In this document: positions 1-4,346 of the stretch, piece by piece
Numbering within the stretch: position 1 is the stretch's first letter
Layout: every line of letters starts with the position of its first letter
NCBI GenBank assembly: GCA_035655435.1
Contig: DASRUN010000009.1
Coordinates: 1 to 5,777, forward strand
From: UBA493 sp035655435
GTDB lineage: Archaea > Iainarchaeota > Iainarchaeia > Iainarchaeales > Iainarchaeaceae
Direction of reading: 5' to 3'
Length of the DNA: 5,777 nt
The notes under the pieces: model-generated
Database searches by the model: none
The model's input: only the letters and a program-made list of their open reading frames with translations
What the model was told of the DNA's origin: nothing
Position numbers and translations under genes: made by a program

Positions 1-17
1 GCGCCCCGCAGGGGCGC
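1..17. repeat. GC-rich perfect hairpin at the window edge
   Basis: GCGCCCC and GGGGCGC form a 7-bp perfect stem around a GCA loop, followed by an alternating CG stretch up to about position 25. This is much richer in GC than the surrounding DNA. It may continue beyond the window edge. It has no adjoining T tract on either strand, so a terminator role is not supported; a repeat-type palindrome or the edge of another element is equally possible. Confidence 0.6.
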
Positions 18-59
18 CGCGCGCGACAAGAGAATATAATACAAAAATAGTTTGAAATC

Positions 60-382
60 CTATACTGCCGATTCATCTGCGGGCGCAAAGGCGCCCCAAC
101 GCAGAATTCTCGGCTCCAATGTTACTGAAGGCGTTAAAAAATCTATAAGCGCTGCGGCAAAATCGCCAATCAAAAAAGTAACAGGCTCTACAACCAATGT
201 AGCTTCCTTCCAACCCACGAAGGCAGCAGAACATTAACTATCGGCATTACAATATCATTTACAAGAGCAGTAACAAGTTTTGTAGATGACGCACCGATAA
301 TAAATGCAATCGCAAGCCCGGCAACCTGATATTTTTTCAAAAATTCCAAAAAATCAGTTACAAAAGAAGTAGTTTGTGCCAT
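60..382 (-). pseudogene. mscL: mscL, large-conductance mechanosensitive channel, frameshifted and lacking its 3' end
   Basis: MscL is a small homopentameric inner-membrane channel that opens under membrane tension and releases solutes during osmotic downshock. The intact start, reading from 382, gives an N-terminal amphipathic segment and first membrane helix typical of the family (FLEFLKKYQVAGLAIAFIIG, then KLVTALVNDIVMPIVNVLLP, about residues 11-54). That frame then ends at 188. One base added in the minus-strand GGG at 216-214 restores family sequence: PSWGWKEATL, then VVEPVTFLIGDFAAALIDFL, which is the periplasmic loop and the start of TM2. After about position 135 the similarity stops. 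The restored frame reads on through non-hydrophobic sequence to a stop at 60-62, so most of TM2 and the C-terminal helix are absent, giving 107 residues after correction. A working channel is unlikely as written. The single-base shift could be a sequencing error, but that would not explain the missing TM2. The start is supported by a TATA box 25 bases upstream. Confidence 0.8.
67..114. repeat. Nested imperfect stem-loop in the mscL 3' remnant
   Basis: Three arms nest around one centre: GCCGA (67-71) with TCGGC (110-114), CTGCG (77-81) with CGCAG (100-104), and GGCGC (82-86) with GCGCC (91-95) around the loop AAAG. T76 and A105 also pair. The arms are separated by a 5x5 internal loop and a 4-base one-sided bulge (96-99). 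The element falls where the mscL remnant no longer resembles MscL. It could be a repetitive extragenic palindrome or a folded RNA; nothing shows that it is mobile. Confidence 0.55.
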
Positions 383-400
383 TTAATCGTCTCTCAACAG

Positions 401-412
401 GAATTATAAAAA
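401..412. promoter_or_regulatory. Shared TATA element of the mscL / TrhO divergent promoter
   Basis: The palindromic core TTATAA (404-409) reads as TTTTTATAAT on the minus strand and ATTATAAAAA on the plus strand. Its centre is 25 bases from the mscL ATG (382), matching a leaderless minus-strand transcript. On the plus strand it would start RNA near 432-434, about ten bases before the ATG at 443. The 60-base gap has no other equally good TATA box, so one element may serve both directions. This is inferred from spacing alone. Confidence 0.5.
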
Positions 413-442
413 CAGAAAACCTATTAAACAGCATGTGGAGCA

Positions 443-1492
443 ATGGAAATAATTATGGAAAATTTTGATTCAACACACCTAGAAATACGCGCTAAGGACC
501 TTTATTCATACGCTACAATAACAATTACTCCCTTTAAAAAGTTTTACAAATCACTGTTTTATATGAAAGCCAAGGAAAAGTTAAGGGTCATTCTATTCTA
601 CAAATTTGTGGAACTTGAGGAATTGGAAACCCTGAAAAACAAGCACCTTAATTTTATGAACGATTTAGGAGTACGGGGGCGAATTCTTTTGGGAAAAGAA
701 GGAATCAACGGAAGCATATCCGGAAACAAAAAACAAATACAAAAGTACAAAACCTGGCTCAAATGCGATAAAAAATTTTCAAACATGAGTTTCAAAGAAG
801 AAACATGCATCGAACACCCATTCAGAAAAAATACCGTTACGGTTCGAGATGAAATAGTAACCATTGGAAAAAAAGTTGACATGAACAACAAAGGAAAATA
901 TATAACCGCAAAAGAACTCAAAAAGATTTATGAAAATGGCTTAAAAGACACGGTTATCCTTGATGCGAGAAATAATTACGAACACAAAATCGGGCATTTT
1001 AAGGATTCAATAGACCTTGACATTGAAAATTTCAGGGATTTTCCAAAAGCGCTTGAAAAAATAGAAAACCTGAAAGACAAAAAAATAATCACTTTTTGTA
1101 CAGGCGGAATAAGATGCGAAAAAGCAACCGCATACATGCAGGAAAATGGTTTCAACAATGTTTACCAACTCAAAGACGGAATATTGAATTATGGAAAAAA
1201 ATTCCCGGATACTTACTGGAAAGGAAAATGCTTTGTTTTTGACAAACGGCTTATAACAGAACTAAACAAAAAAGAAAAAAAAGCGCTTACAAAATGCGAA
1301 ACATGTGAAGAACACAGCGACCTATACAGGAACTGCAGAAACCTTCAATGCGATAAACTTTACACCCAATGTGTTCCGTGCCAGGATACATTCAATGGTT
1401 GTTGTTCGAGTGAATGCTTTGAAAAATTCAGAGAACACTGCATGGTTAGAGGATTGAAAAACCGGCAAAATATGAATTCACAAAAAGTTTAA
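443..1492 (+). CDS. trhO: tRNA uridine(34) hydroxylase, TrhO/YceA family (rhodanese-related)
   Basis: The family hydroxylates uridine 34 in the tRNA anticodon loop in an oxygen-dependent reaction, giving 5-hydroxyuridine, the precursor of wobble modifications. Domains are in family order. An N-terminal acylphosphatase-like domain covers about residues 46-140 (KLRVILFYKF, GRILLGKEGINGSISG). A rhodanese domain covers about 153-255 with the active-site loop CTGGIRC (C219 catalytic position, R224, C225). A cysteine-rich C-terminal domain (about 285-333) has some ten cysteines in pairs, probably binding metal. The start is uncertain: residues 1-40 precede the conserved core and look lineage-specific. 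Met5 (455) and Met41 (563) are alternatives, and 563 has its own TATA-like box 27 bases upstream. GTGGAG at 435-440 is too close to 443 to act as a good ribosome site. TrhO is mainly bacterial, so acquisition by transfer is plausible but untested. Confidence 0.88.
   Translation: MEIIMENFDSTHLEIRAKDLYSYATITITPFKKFYKSLFYMKAKEKLRVILFYKFVELEELETLKNKHLNFMNDLGVRGRILLGKEGINGSISGNKKQIQKYKTWLKCDKKFSNMSFKEETCIEHPFRKNTVTVRDEIVTIGKKVDMNNKGKYITAKELKKIYENGLKDTVILDARNNYEHKIGHFKDSIDLDIENFRDFPKALEKIENLKDKKIITFCTGGIRCEKATAYMQENGFNNVYQLKDGILNYGKKFPDTYWKGKCFVFDKRLITELNKKEKKALTKCETCEEHSDLYRNCRNLQCDKLYTQCVPCQDTFNGCCSSECFEKFREHCMVRGLKNRQNMNSQKV
533..539 (+). promoter_or_regulatory. Possible internal TATA box for a shorter TrhO
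   Basis: TTTAAAA within CCTTTAAAAAG is centred 27 bases before the ATG at 563, the same spacing as at other starts in this window. That ATG lies just ahead of the conserved TrhO core (KLRVILFYKF). The sequence is also A/T-rich coding DNA, so chance is a real alternative. Confidence 0.3.
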
Positions 1493-1497
1493 CACTT

Positions 1498-1507
1498 AAA
1501 AATTTTT
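1498..1507. terminator. A5T5 palindrome between convergent genes, possible bidirectional terminator
   Basis: AAAAATTTTT lies in the short gap between the TrhO stop (1492) and the J-domain protein stop (1506), slightly overlapping the latter. It gives a T5 run at or just after the stop on each strand. Archaeal RNA polymerase can terminate at oligo-T tracts without a hairpin, so one element could end both transcripts. Confidence 0.45.
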
Positions 1508-2045
1508 ATTGGAGCTCGCGCTTGAGAATTTTGTGCGCACGGTTTAATTGCTTGAATTTATCAGTACTTCCATTTGGCATGTCCGGATGGAATTCTTTTG
1601 CAAGCTCTTTGTACTTTTTATTTATTACTTCAAGATCATTTACATTATGCTCCAAACCCAAAAAATCCCGCGCTTCTTTTCTTTCATCCTCAATATCATT
1701 ATCTTCCGAGAATTCAATTGTAAATTCCTGCATTGTTTTTTCACCGGAAACAACACGTCCAACCTCTAATTCGAGCAATTGCAAAACCAAATACAAATTC
1801 GCAATAAATGTTTTCTGCGAATTATTCGAATAATACATCCTATGAGTTTTCGAATACCATGTAACAGAGGCTTTGGCTTTTTTTGTTACAATTAGTTCAA
1901 TAGGAATTTCCACAAAATCCTTTTTAACGCCGATTTGCTTCAGGGCTTCAATAATACTATTTTTGAACTGCACCGCTCTTCTCGGAGAAGCATTTTTCGC
2001 ATCAAAGGAATCAAGCTCGTATCCTTTCACATTAATTTTACCCAT
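1506..2045 (-). CDS. J-domain protein with a C-terminal J domain
   Basis: J-domain proteins stimulate the ATPase of Hsp70/DnaK through the HPD loop. With the ATG at 2045 the product has 179 residues. The C-terminal 53 (about 127-179) form a compact J domain: DFLGLEHNVNDLEVINKKY, then KELAKEFHPD with HPD at 153-155, then FKQLNRAHKIL. There is no glycine/phenylalanine or zinc-finger region, so it is not a full DnaJ. Residues 1-125 are a soluble alpha/beta-looking domain I do not recognise, with an acidic stretch before the J domain (EFSEDNDIEDERKEA). It may be a specialised co-chaperone, with the N-terminal part choosing the client. I prefer the ATG at 2045 over an in-frame GTG at 2054 because a weak TATA-like tract is centred 26 bases upstream of it. 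It converges on the TrhO gene, with no operon partner. Confidence 0.8.
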   Translation of the reverse strand: MGKINVKGYELDSFDAKNASPRRAVQFKNSIIEALKQIGVKKDFVEIPIELIVTKKAKASVTWYSKTHRMYYSNNSQKTFIANLYLVLQLLELEVGRVVSGEKTMQEFTIEFSEDNDIEDERKEARDFLGLEHNVNDLEVINKKYKELAKEFHPDMPNGSTDKFKQLNRAHKILKRELQ

Positions 2046-2065
2046 AAAATACACCCAAAATCATT

Positions 2066-2076
2066 CAAAATAAAAA
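2066..2076 (-). promoter_or_regulatory. Weak TATA-like box for the J-domain gene
   Basis: The minus strand reads TTTTTATTTTG, centred about 26 bases upstream of the ATG at 2045, which suggests a leaderless message. The region is A/T-rich throughout, so the assignment rests mostly on spacing. Confidence 0.35.
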
Positions 2077-2111
2077 TAATAAAAATTCAACCCAAATTTA
2101 CAATAAAGAGT

Positions 2112-2118
2112 TTTATAA
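2112..2118 (+). promoter_or_regulatory. TATA box of a candidate small RNA or RNase H leader
   Basis: TTTATAA sits within GAGTTTTATAACT, with a purine-rich AAAGAG stretch just upstream in the position of a BRE. It is one of the better TATA matches here, but lies 116 bases from the next ATG (2231). The predicted start is near 2138-2143, where a set of inverted repeats begins. Confidence 0.5.
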
Positions 2119-2137
2119 CTAAAAAGTTTGATTGCGG

Positions 2138-2205
2138 AGCATCTAAAAAGGTTTGGAGAAGAGTGAAAACGAATAACTCCCCAATGCTGAACATAGGGCT
2201 TTTTT
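2138..2205 (+). ncRNA. Candidate short structured RNA, or attenuator-like leader
   Basis: This 68-base stretch begins where the upstream TATA box predicts a start and ends in T6 (2200-2205). Two nested arms can pair: AGCAT (2138-2142) with ATGCT (2184-2188), and GGAG (2155-2158) with CTCC (2177-2180). A competing hairpin just before the T tract pairs CCC with GGG and ATG with CAT across 2180-2198. The two folds share bases, so they exclude each other, as in an attenuator. No known RNA family is recognised: it lacks tRNA features and has no clear C box. The T tract could instead be the TATA element of the gene at 2231. Confidence 0.3.
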
Positions 2206-2230
2206 AATTTCCGAACAAACAATACTAAGC

Positions 2231-2920
2231 ATGCAGGAAACCCTTAATTTCGGCAAAAGTGAAATCGAAAAACTCGAAAAAGTACTCGCAAAATTCGAAA
2301 AAGCTGGAACAACAAACTACTTTGAACACCAAAGAGCAAAACATCAAGGGTGTACAATAACGCTTTATACTTCCGGAAAAATTTCCATTCAAGGAACTAA
2401 TGCAACAAAAGTAAAAGAGGAAATAATATCTTTGATGAATTTGAAACAGGAATTAACAATAGGAATTGACGAAACCGGAAGAGGAGAACGCGACGGCCCA
2501 ATGGTTATTACCGGGATTCTTGGAGACAATAATGAATTGCGAGAAGTTAGGGACAGCAAAAAAACATCCGATATTGCAAAAAAGGAAAAAATTGTTTCCG
2601 AAAAAATGCTCGGATCCGTAACAGTAACACTTAACGCAAAACTCATTGATCTGATTAGAAACAACGGAAAAAATTTGAACCAGCTTGAAGCAGAAACAAT
2701 AGAAAAAATAAGTGAAATACTAACCGGTTATCTTGATGCAAAAACAATTGTGGACGGAGCGCCATTAAAAGTAAATAACAAAAAAATAATTTTCGAACCA
2801 AAAGCTGATGACAATGTCGCAACCGTGGGGGCGGCATCAATAATCGCAAAGCACGCGCGGAACAATTCAAATGATAAAGAAGAAAGAAAAACTTGGAAGA
2901 AAAAAGAAGAAGTTAAATGA
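2231..2920 (+). CDS. Ribonuclease HII/HIII-like protein with extra N-terminal domain, C-terminally short
   Basis: RNase H2/H3 enzymes cut RNA in RNA-DNA hybrids and help remove primers and misincorporated ribonucleotides. Residues 1-70 resemble the TBP-like substrate-binding domain of RNase HIII (SGKISIQGTNATKVKEEI). Residues 75-210 are the catalytic fold, with HII-like motifs: GIDETGRG (D80, E81), DSKK at 108-111, VDG (D175), KADD (D193) and AASIIAK (201-207). All four metal-binding acids are present. The odd part is the end: after AKHAR (206-210) only 19 mainly lysine- and glutamate-rich residues remain, where relatives have several more helices. The GSGYPSD-type motif of RNase HII is absent. 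Reading other frames after about 2863 gives other lysine-rich sequence but no convincing family C-terminus. Either the gene is truncated or this lineage has a short form. No Shine-Dalgarno is seen; CTTTTTTAATTT, centred about 26 bases upstream, could be its TATA box. Confidence 0.78.
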   Translation: MQETLNFGKSEIEKLEKVLAKFEKAGTTNYFEHQRAKHQGCTITLYTSGKISIQGTNATKVKEEIISLMNLKQELTIGIDETGRGERDGPMVITGILGDNNELREVRDSKKTSDIAKKEKIVSEKMLGSVTVTLNAKLIDLIRNNGKNLNQLEAETIEKISEILTGYLDAKTIVDGAPLKVNNKKIIFEPKADDNVATVGAASIIAKHARNNSNDKEERKTWKKKEEVK

Positions 2921-2960
2921 TATTTATAGCGCACAAAAAATATTTATAGTACACAAAAGA
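2921..2960. repeat. Two-copy 20-bp tandem repeat with TATA-like core
   Basis: Copies at 2921-2940 and 2941-2960 match at 17 of 20 positions, each beginning TATTTATAG and continuing to CACAAAA. The repeat starts immediately after the RNase H stop. On the minus strand each copy contains CTATAAATA, a strong TATA-box match, and the left copy provides a T6 run (2940-2935) that could terminate the minus-strand membrane protein gene ending at 2974. Repeat expansion, a regulatory pair and terminator DNA are all possible. Confidence 0.6.
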
Positions 2961-2973
2961 AAATAATTGAAAT

Positions 2974-3435
2974 CTATCTTGAGCGGTAAATCATTTGATG
3001 CATTTCTTTTGAGGAATAATCCTTTGCTTTTTCCGCGCCTCTTTTGAATGTTCTTGCCTTTGTAACGATGCCGCTGTTCTGCAATTCTCCGAGAATTTCT
3101 TTTATACCAATTATTTCGGATTCAACTGTTGAACGAAAATTATCAAGTCTTTCAACTTTTTGGCGGAGCTTCAAGTTATCCTCAATACTTTTCGAATCCG
3201 CAACAATTCTCTCAAGGCGTTGAATTCTCTTGTGGGCCAATTCAATTTTCCTCTCCAAAGGAAGGGATCTTACATCCAATTCCAATGAGCCGGAAGCGAT
3301 TTGTTCTACAACCATGCTTTCGGAAACCGGAAGCCCTAAATCAGTTTTTCTTCTCGCGAAAACAATATGCAATAAAACGTTTCCGACTGCAAGAGCCACG
3401 ATAAGAACCGACAAAAAAACAGTTATAAGATTCAT
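2974..3435 (-). CDS. Small one-helix membrane protein with cytoplasmic-type coiled coil, function unknown
   Basis: I do not recognise the family. From the ATG at 3435 the product has 153 residues. Residues 3-27 form one hydrophobic helix (MNLITVFLSVLIVALAVGNV), followed by FARRK, a basic flank suggesting that the remainder faces the cytoplasm. Residues about 60-118 are rich in E, K, R and regularly spaced L/I (RKIELAHKRIQRLERIV, RQKVERLDNF), consistent with a coiled coil that oligomerises or contacts a partner. The tail is basic (about 125-153). An in-frame TTG at 3450 would add MRSFL, but the ATG at 3435 is preferred because a TATA box is centred almost exactly 26 bases upstream. The gene follows the TrmB-family regulator on the same strand by 48 bases but has its own promoter, so it need not be co-transcribed. 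Confidence 0.72.
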   Translation of the reverse strand: MNLITVFLSVLIVALAVGNVLLHIVFARRKTDLGLPVSESMVVEQIASGSLELDVRSLPLERKIELAHKRIQRLERIVADSKSIEDNLKLRQKVERLDNFRSTVESEIIGIKEILGELQNSGIVTKARTFKRGAEKAKDYSSKEMHQMIYRSR

Positions 3436-3452
3436 AAGAAAACTGCGCAAAA

Positions 3453-3469
3453 AACGTATTATAAACGTT
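3453..3469 (-). promoter_or_regulatory. TATA box enclosed by the dyad AACGT-N7-ACGTT
   Basis: The minus strand reads TTTATAAT centred at about 3461, 26 bases upstream of the ATG at 3435. The perfect arms AACGT (3453-3457) and ACGTT (3465-3469) flank this box symmetrically, the geometry expected of an operator that blocks TBP binding. The binding protein is unknown; the regulator encoded immediately upstream is one candidate. Confidence 0.55.
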
Positions 3470-3483
3470 AGGTGTGACGACTG

Positions 3484-4233
3484 TTATTTTACTTTATTAG
3501 GTGAAAGTGCATTTTTCCACACTATATTGAAGTACTCTCTAAACGAATCCGATATTTCTTTACTCCTTATCAAAACACCCACCGGATCATCAGCTGAAGC
3601 CATAATAGCCACATAATCGCCGTAGATGTTTATGCTAGCCGGAATGTATTCTTCTACATACCTTACTTTCGTGTGAGCTAATTGCTCTCGTATACGCCCA
3701 TACTCTAAGTTCGGAAGACAGTGGATTATTTTTGCATTCACACCTTTTTTAGCTCTTTTTTTGTGAAAATCCACTAGGAAGCCCTCCATTTTTAGGTTAA
3801 GTGATCTTCCGGCAAGTATTAAACACTCTGAATCACCATGCATGACACTTAACAGATGCTTGAATATTGATTTCACCCCCTCAACTTTTTCGTATGCATA
3901 AATACCCTGCTTTACCGGAGTTGAAGTGTATATTTTTTTAAGTTCGGAAATTGAATTCTTGATTTTTTTCTCTCGCTCTAATAATTTTTCTCCGAGCACA
4001 CCAGGTTCAAGTGCATAAAATACTTTTATCTTTCCTTTTATTTGATAGCTTGTAAATCCTTTACTAAGAAGACCGTTAATAGCCTCATAAGACTTGGAGT
4101 TGTGAATCCTAGCCTCTTTTGCAATTTGCCCTGTAGTTCCATGACCCAACTTTGTCAAGGCGAAATAAGATTTTGCCTCATTCATTGAAAGTCCGAATTC
4201 TCTAAGGCACTCGATTATCTGCGACTTTTCCAT
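3484..4233 (-). CDS. TrmB-family transcriptional regulator
   Basis: TrmB-family proteins are archaeal DNA-binding regulators with an N-terminal winged helix and a C-terminal effector-sensing domain; characterised members bind sugars and control sugar import and central carbon genes. Here residues about 7-75 form the winged helix (REFGLSMNEAKSYFALTKLG, TTGQIAKEARI, SKSYEAINGLLSKGF), followed by a short helical, coiled-coil-like linker (about 80-102). Residues about 108-240 fit the C-terminal regulatory domain (FHKKRAKKGVNAKIIHCLP, SINIYGDYVAIM, GVLIRSKEISDSFREYFNIVW). The length of 249 is in the usual range. Its ATG lies about 26 bases from a TATA box, so the message is probably leaderless. 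It diverges from an ABC importer for an NMT1/THI5-class substrate and shares a 113-base control region with a palindrome. This suggests it regulates that importer and itself; the ligand cannot be read from the sequence. Confidence 0.88.
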   Translation of the reverse strand: MEKSQIIECLREFGLSMNEAKSYFALTKLGHGTTGQIAKEARIHNSKSYEAINGLLSKGFTSYQIKGKIKVFYALEPGVLGEKLLEREKKIKNSISELKKIYTSTPVKQGIYAYEKVEGVKSIFKHLLSVMHGDSECLILAGRSLNLKMEGFLVDFHKKRAKKGVNAKIIHCLPNLEYGRIREQLAHTKVRYVEEYIPASINIYGDYVAIMASADDPVGVLIRSKEISDSFREYFNIVWKNALSPNKVK

Positions 4234-4254
4234 AACATATAATTTACTTGGATT

Positions 4255-4263
4255 TCTATAAAA
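4255..4263 (-). promoter_or_regulatory. TATA box of the TrmB-family gene
   Basis: The minus strand reads TTTTATAGA, centred at 4259, 26 bases upstream of the ATG at 4233. No Shine-Dalgarno lies between, which fits a leaderless transcript. The adjacent upstream (BRE) bases touch the ACCCC-GATA-GGGGT palindrome. Confidence 0.6.
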
Positions 4264-4267
4264 ACCT

Positions 4268-4281
4268 ACCCCGATAGGGGT
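4268..4281. promoter_or_regulatory. Inverted repeat ACCCC-GATA-GGGGT, candidate operator
   Basis: Perfect 5-bp arms around a 4-base spacer form a GC-rich island in an A/T-rich control region. It lies midway between the TATA box of the regulator gene (4255-4263) and the best TATA candidate of the importer operon (4288-4296), next to the BRE position of both. A protein bound here could act on both promoters. I infer that the divergently encoded TrmB-type protein is the binder. It is unlike the TACT-N-AGTA type site I recall for characterised TrmB proteins, so specificity would be different. A hairpin terminator is unlikely because it precedes both genes. Confidence 0.55.
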
Positions 4282-4287
4282 GAAAAA

Positions 4288-4296
4288 TTAATTTAA
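4288..4296 (+). promoter_or_regulatory. Probable TATA box of the ABC importer operon
   Basis: TTAATTTAA is preceded by the purine-rich GAAAAA. It would start RNA near 4318, leaving a leader of about 29 bases. A box at the leaderless distance (about 4321) is not convincing, and a Shine-Dalgarno-like sequence is present, so a leadered message fits better here than at neighbouring genes. Confidence 0.4.
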
Positions 4297-4337
4297 TCAT
4301 CCTACACACATGTTGATAGTATCCGATCCAAATACAT

Positions 4338-4343
4338 GGTGGG
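4338..4343 (+). promoter_or_regulatory. Shine-Dalgarno-like GGTGGG of the substrate-binding protein gene
   Basis: GGTGGG ends 3 bases before the ATG at 4347. GGTG is a typical archaeal Shine-Dalgarno core. It supports this start and sets the gene apart from the apparently leaderless neighbours. The spacing is short, so strength is uncertain. Confidence 0.45.
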
Positions 4344-4346
4344 CTT

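Noticed and set aside
40..120. tRNA-like sequence near GTTTGAAATCC
   Set aside because: The T-arm-like string is not flanked by a cloverleaf; no acceptor or anticodon stem can be drawn.
52..237. Plus-strand open frame of 61 codons with a TTG start
   Set aside because: It lies antisense to the mscL remnant, which has clear family similarity, and across the nested hairpin. Its product is low-complexity and matches nothing I recognise.
1522..1833. Plus-strand open frames over the J-domain gene
   Set aside because: The minus strand encodes a recognisable J domain with HPD; the plus-strand frames are serine/phenylalanine-rich shadows.
2138..2205. C/D box small RNA
   Set aside because: There is a D-box-like CTGA at 2187-2190 but no convincing C box (RTGATGA) at the right distance.
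1935..2207. Plus-strand open frame of 90 codons running into the spacer
   Set aside because: It mostly overlaps the J-domain gene antisense and ends in the candidate RNA; there is no good start context or recognisable protein.
2389..2934. Minus-strand open frames over the RNase H gene
   Set aside because: The plus strand holds all catalytic motifs of RNase HII/HIII. The minus frames give hydrophobic, cysteine-poor shadows without family features.
3129..3616. Plus-strand open frames over the membrane protein and TrmB-family genes
   Set aside because: They are antisense to two genes with clear architecture and their own leaderless promoters.
4234..4346. TPP (thi-box) riboswitch upstream of the importer
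   Set aside because: The gap is short and lacks the conserved CUGAGA-type and ACCUGAUC-type segments; the only strong feature is the 14-base palindrome.
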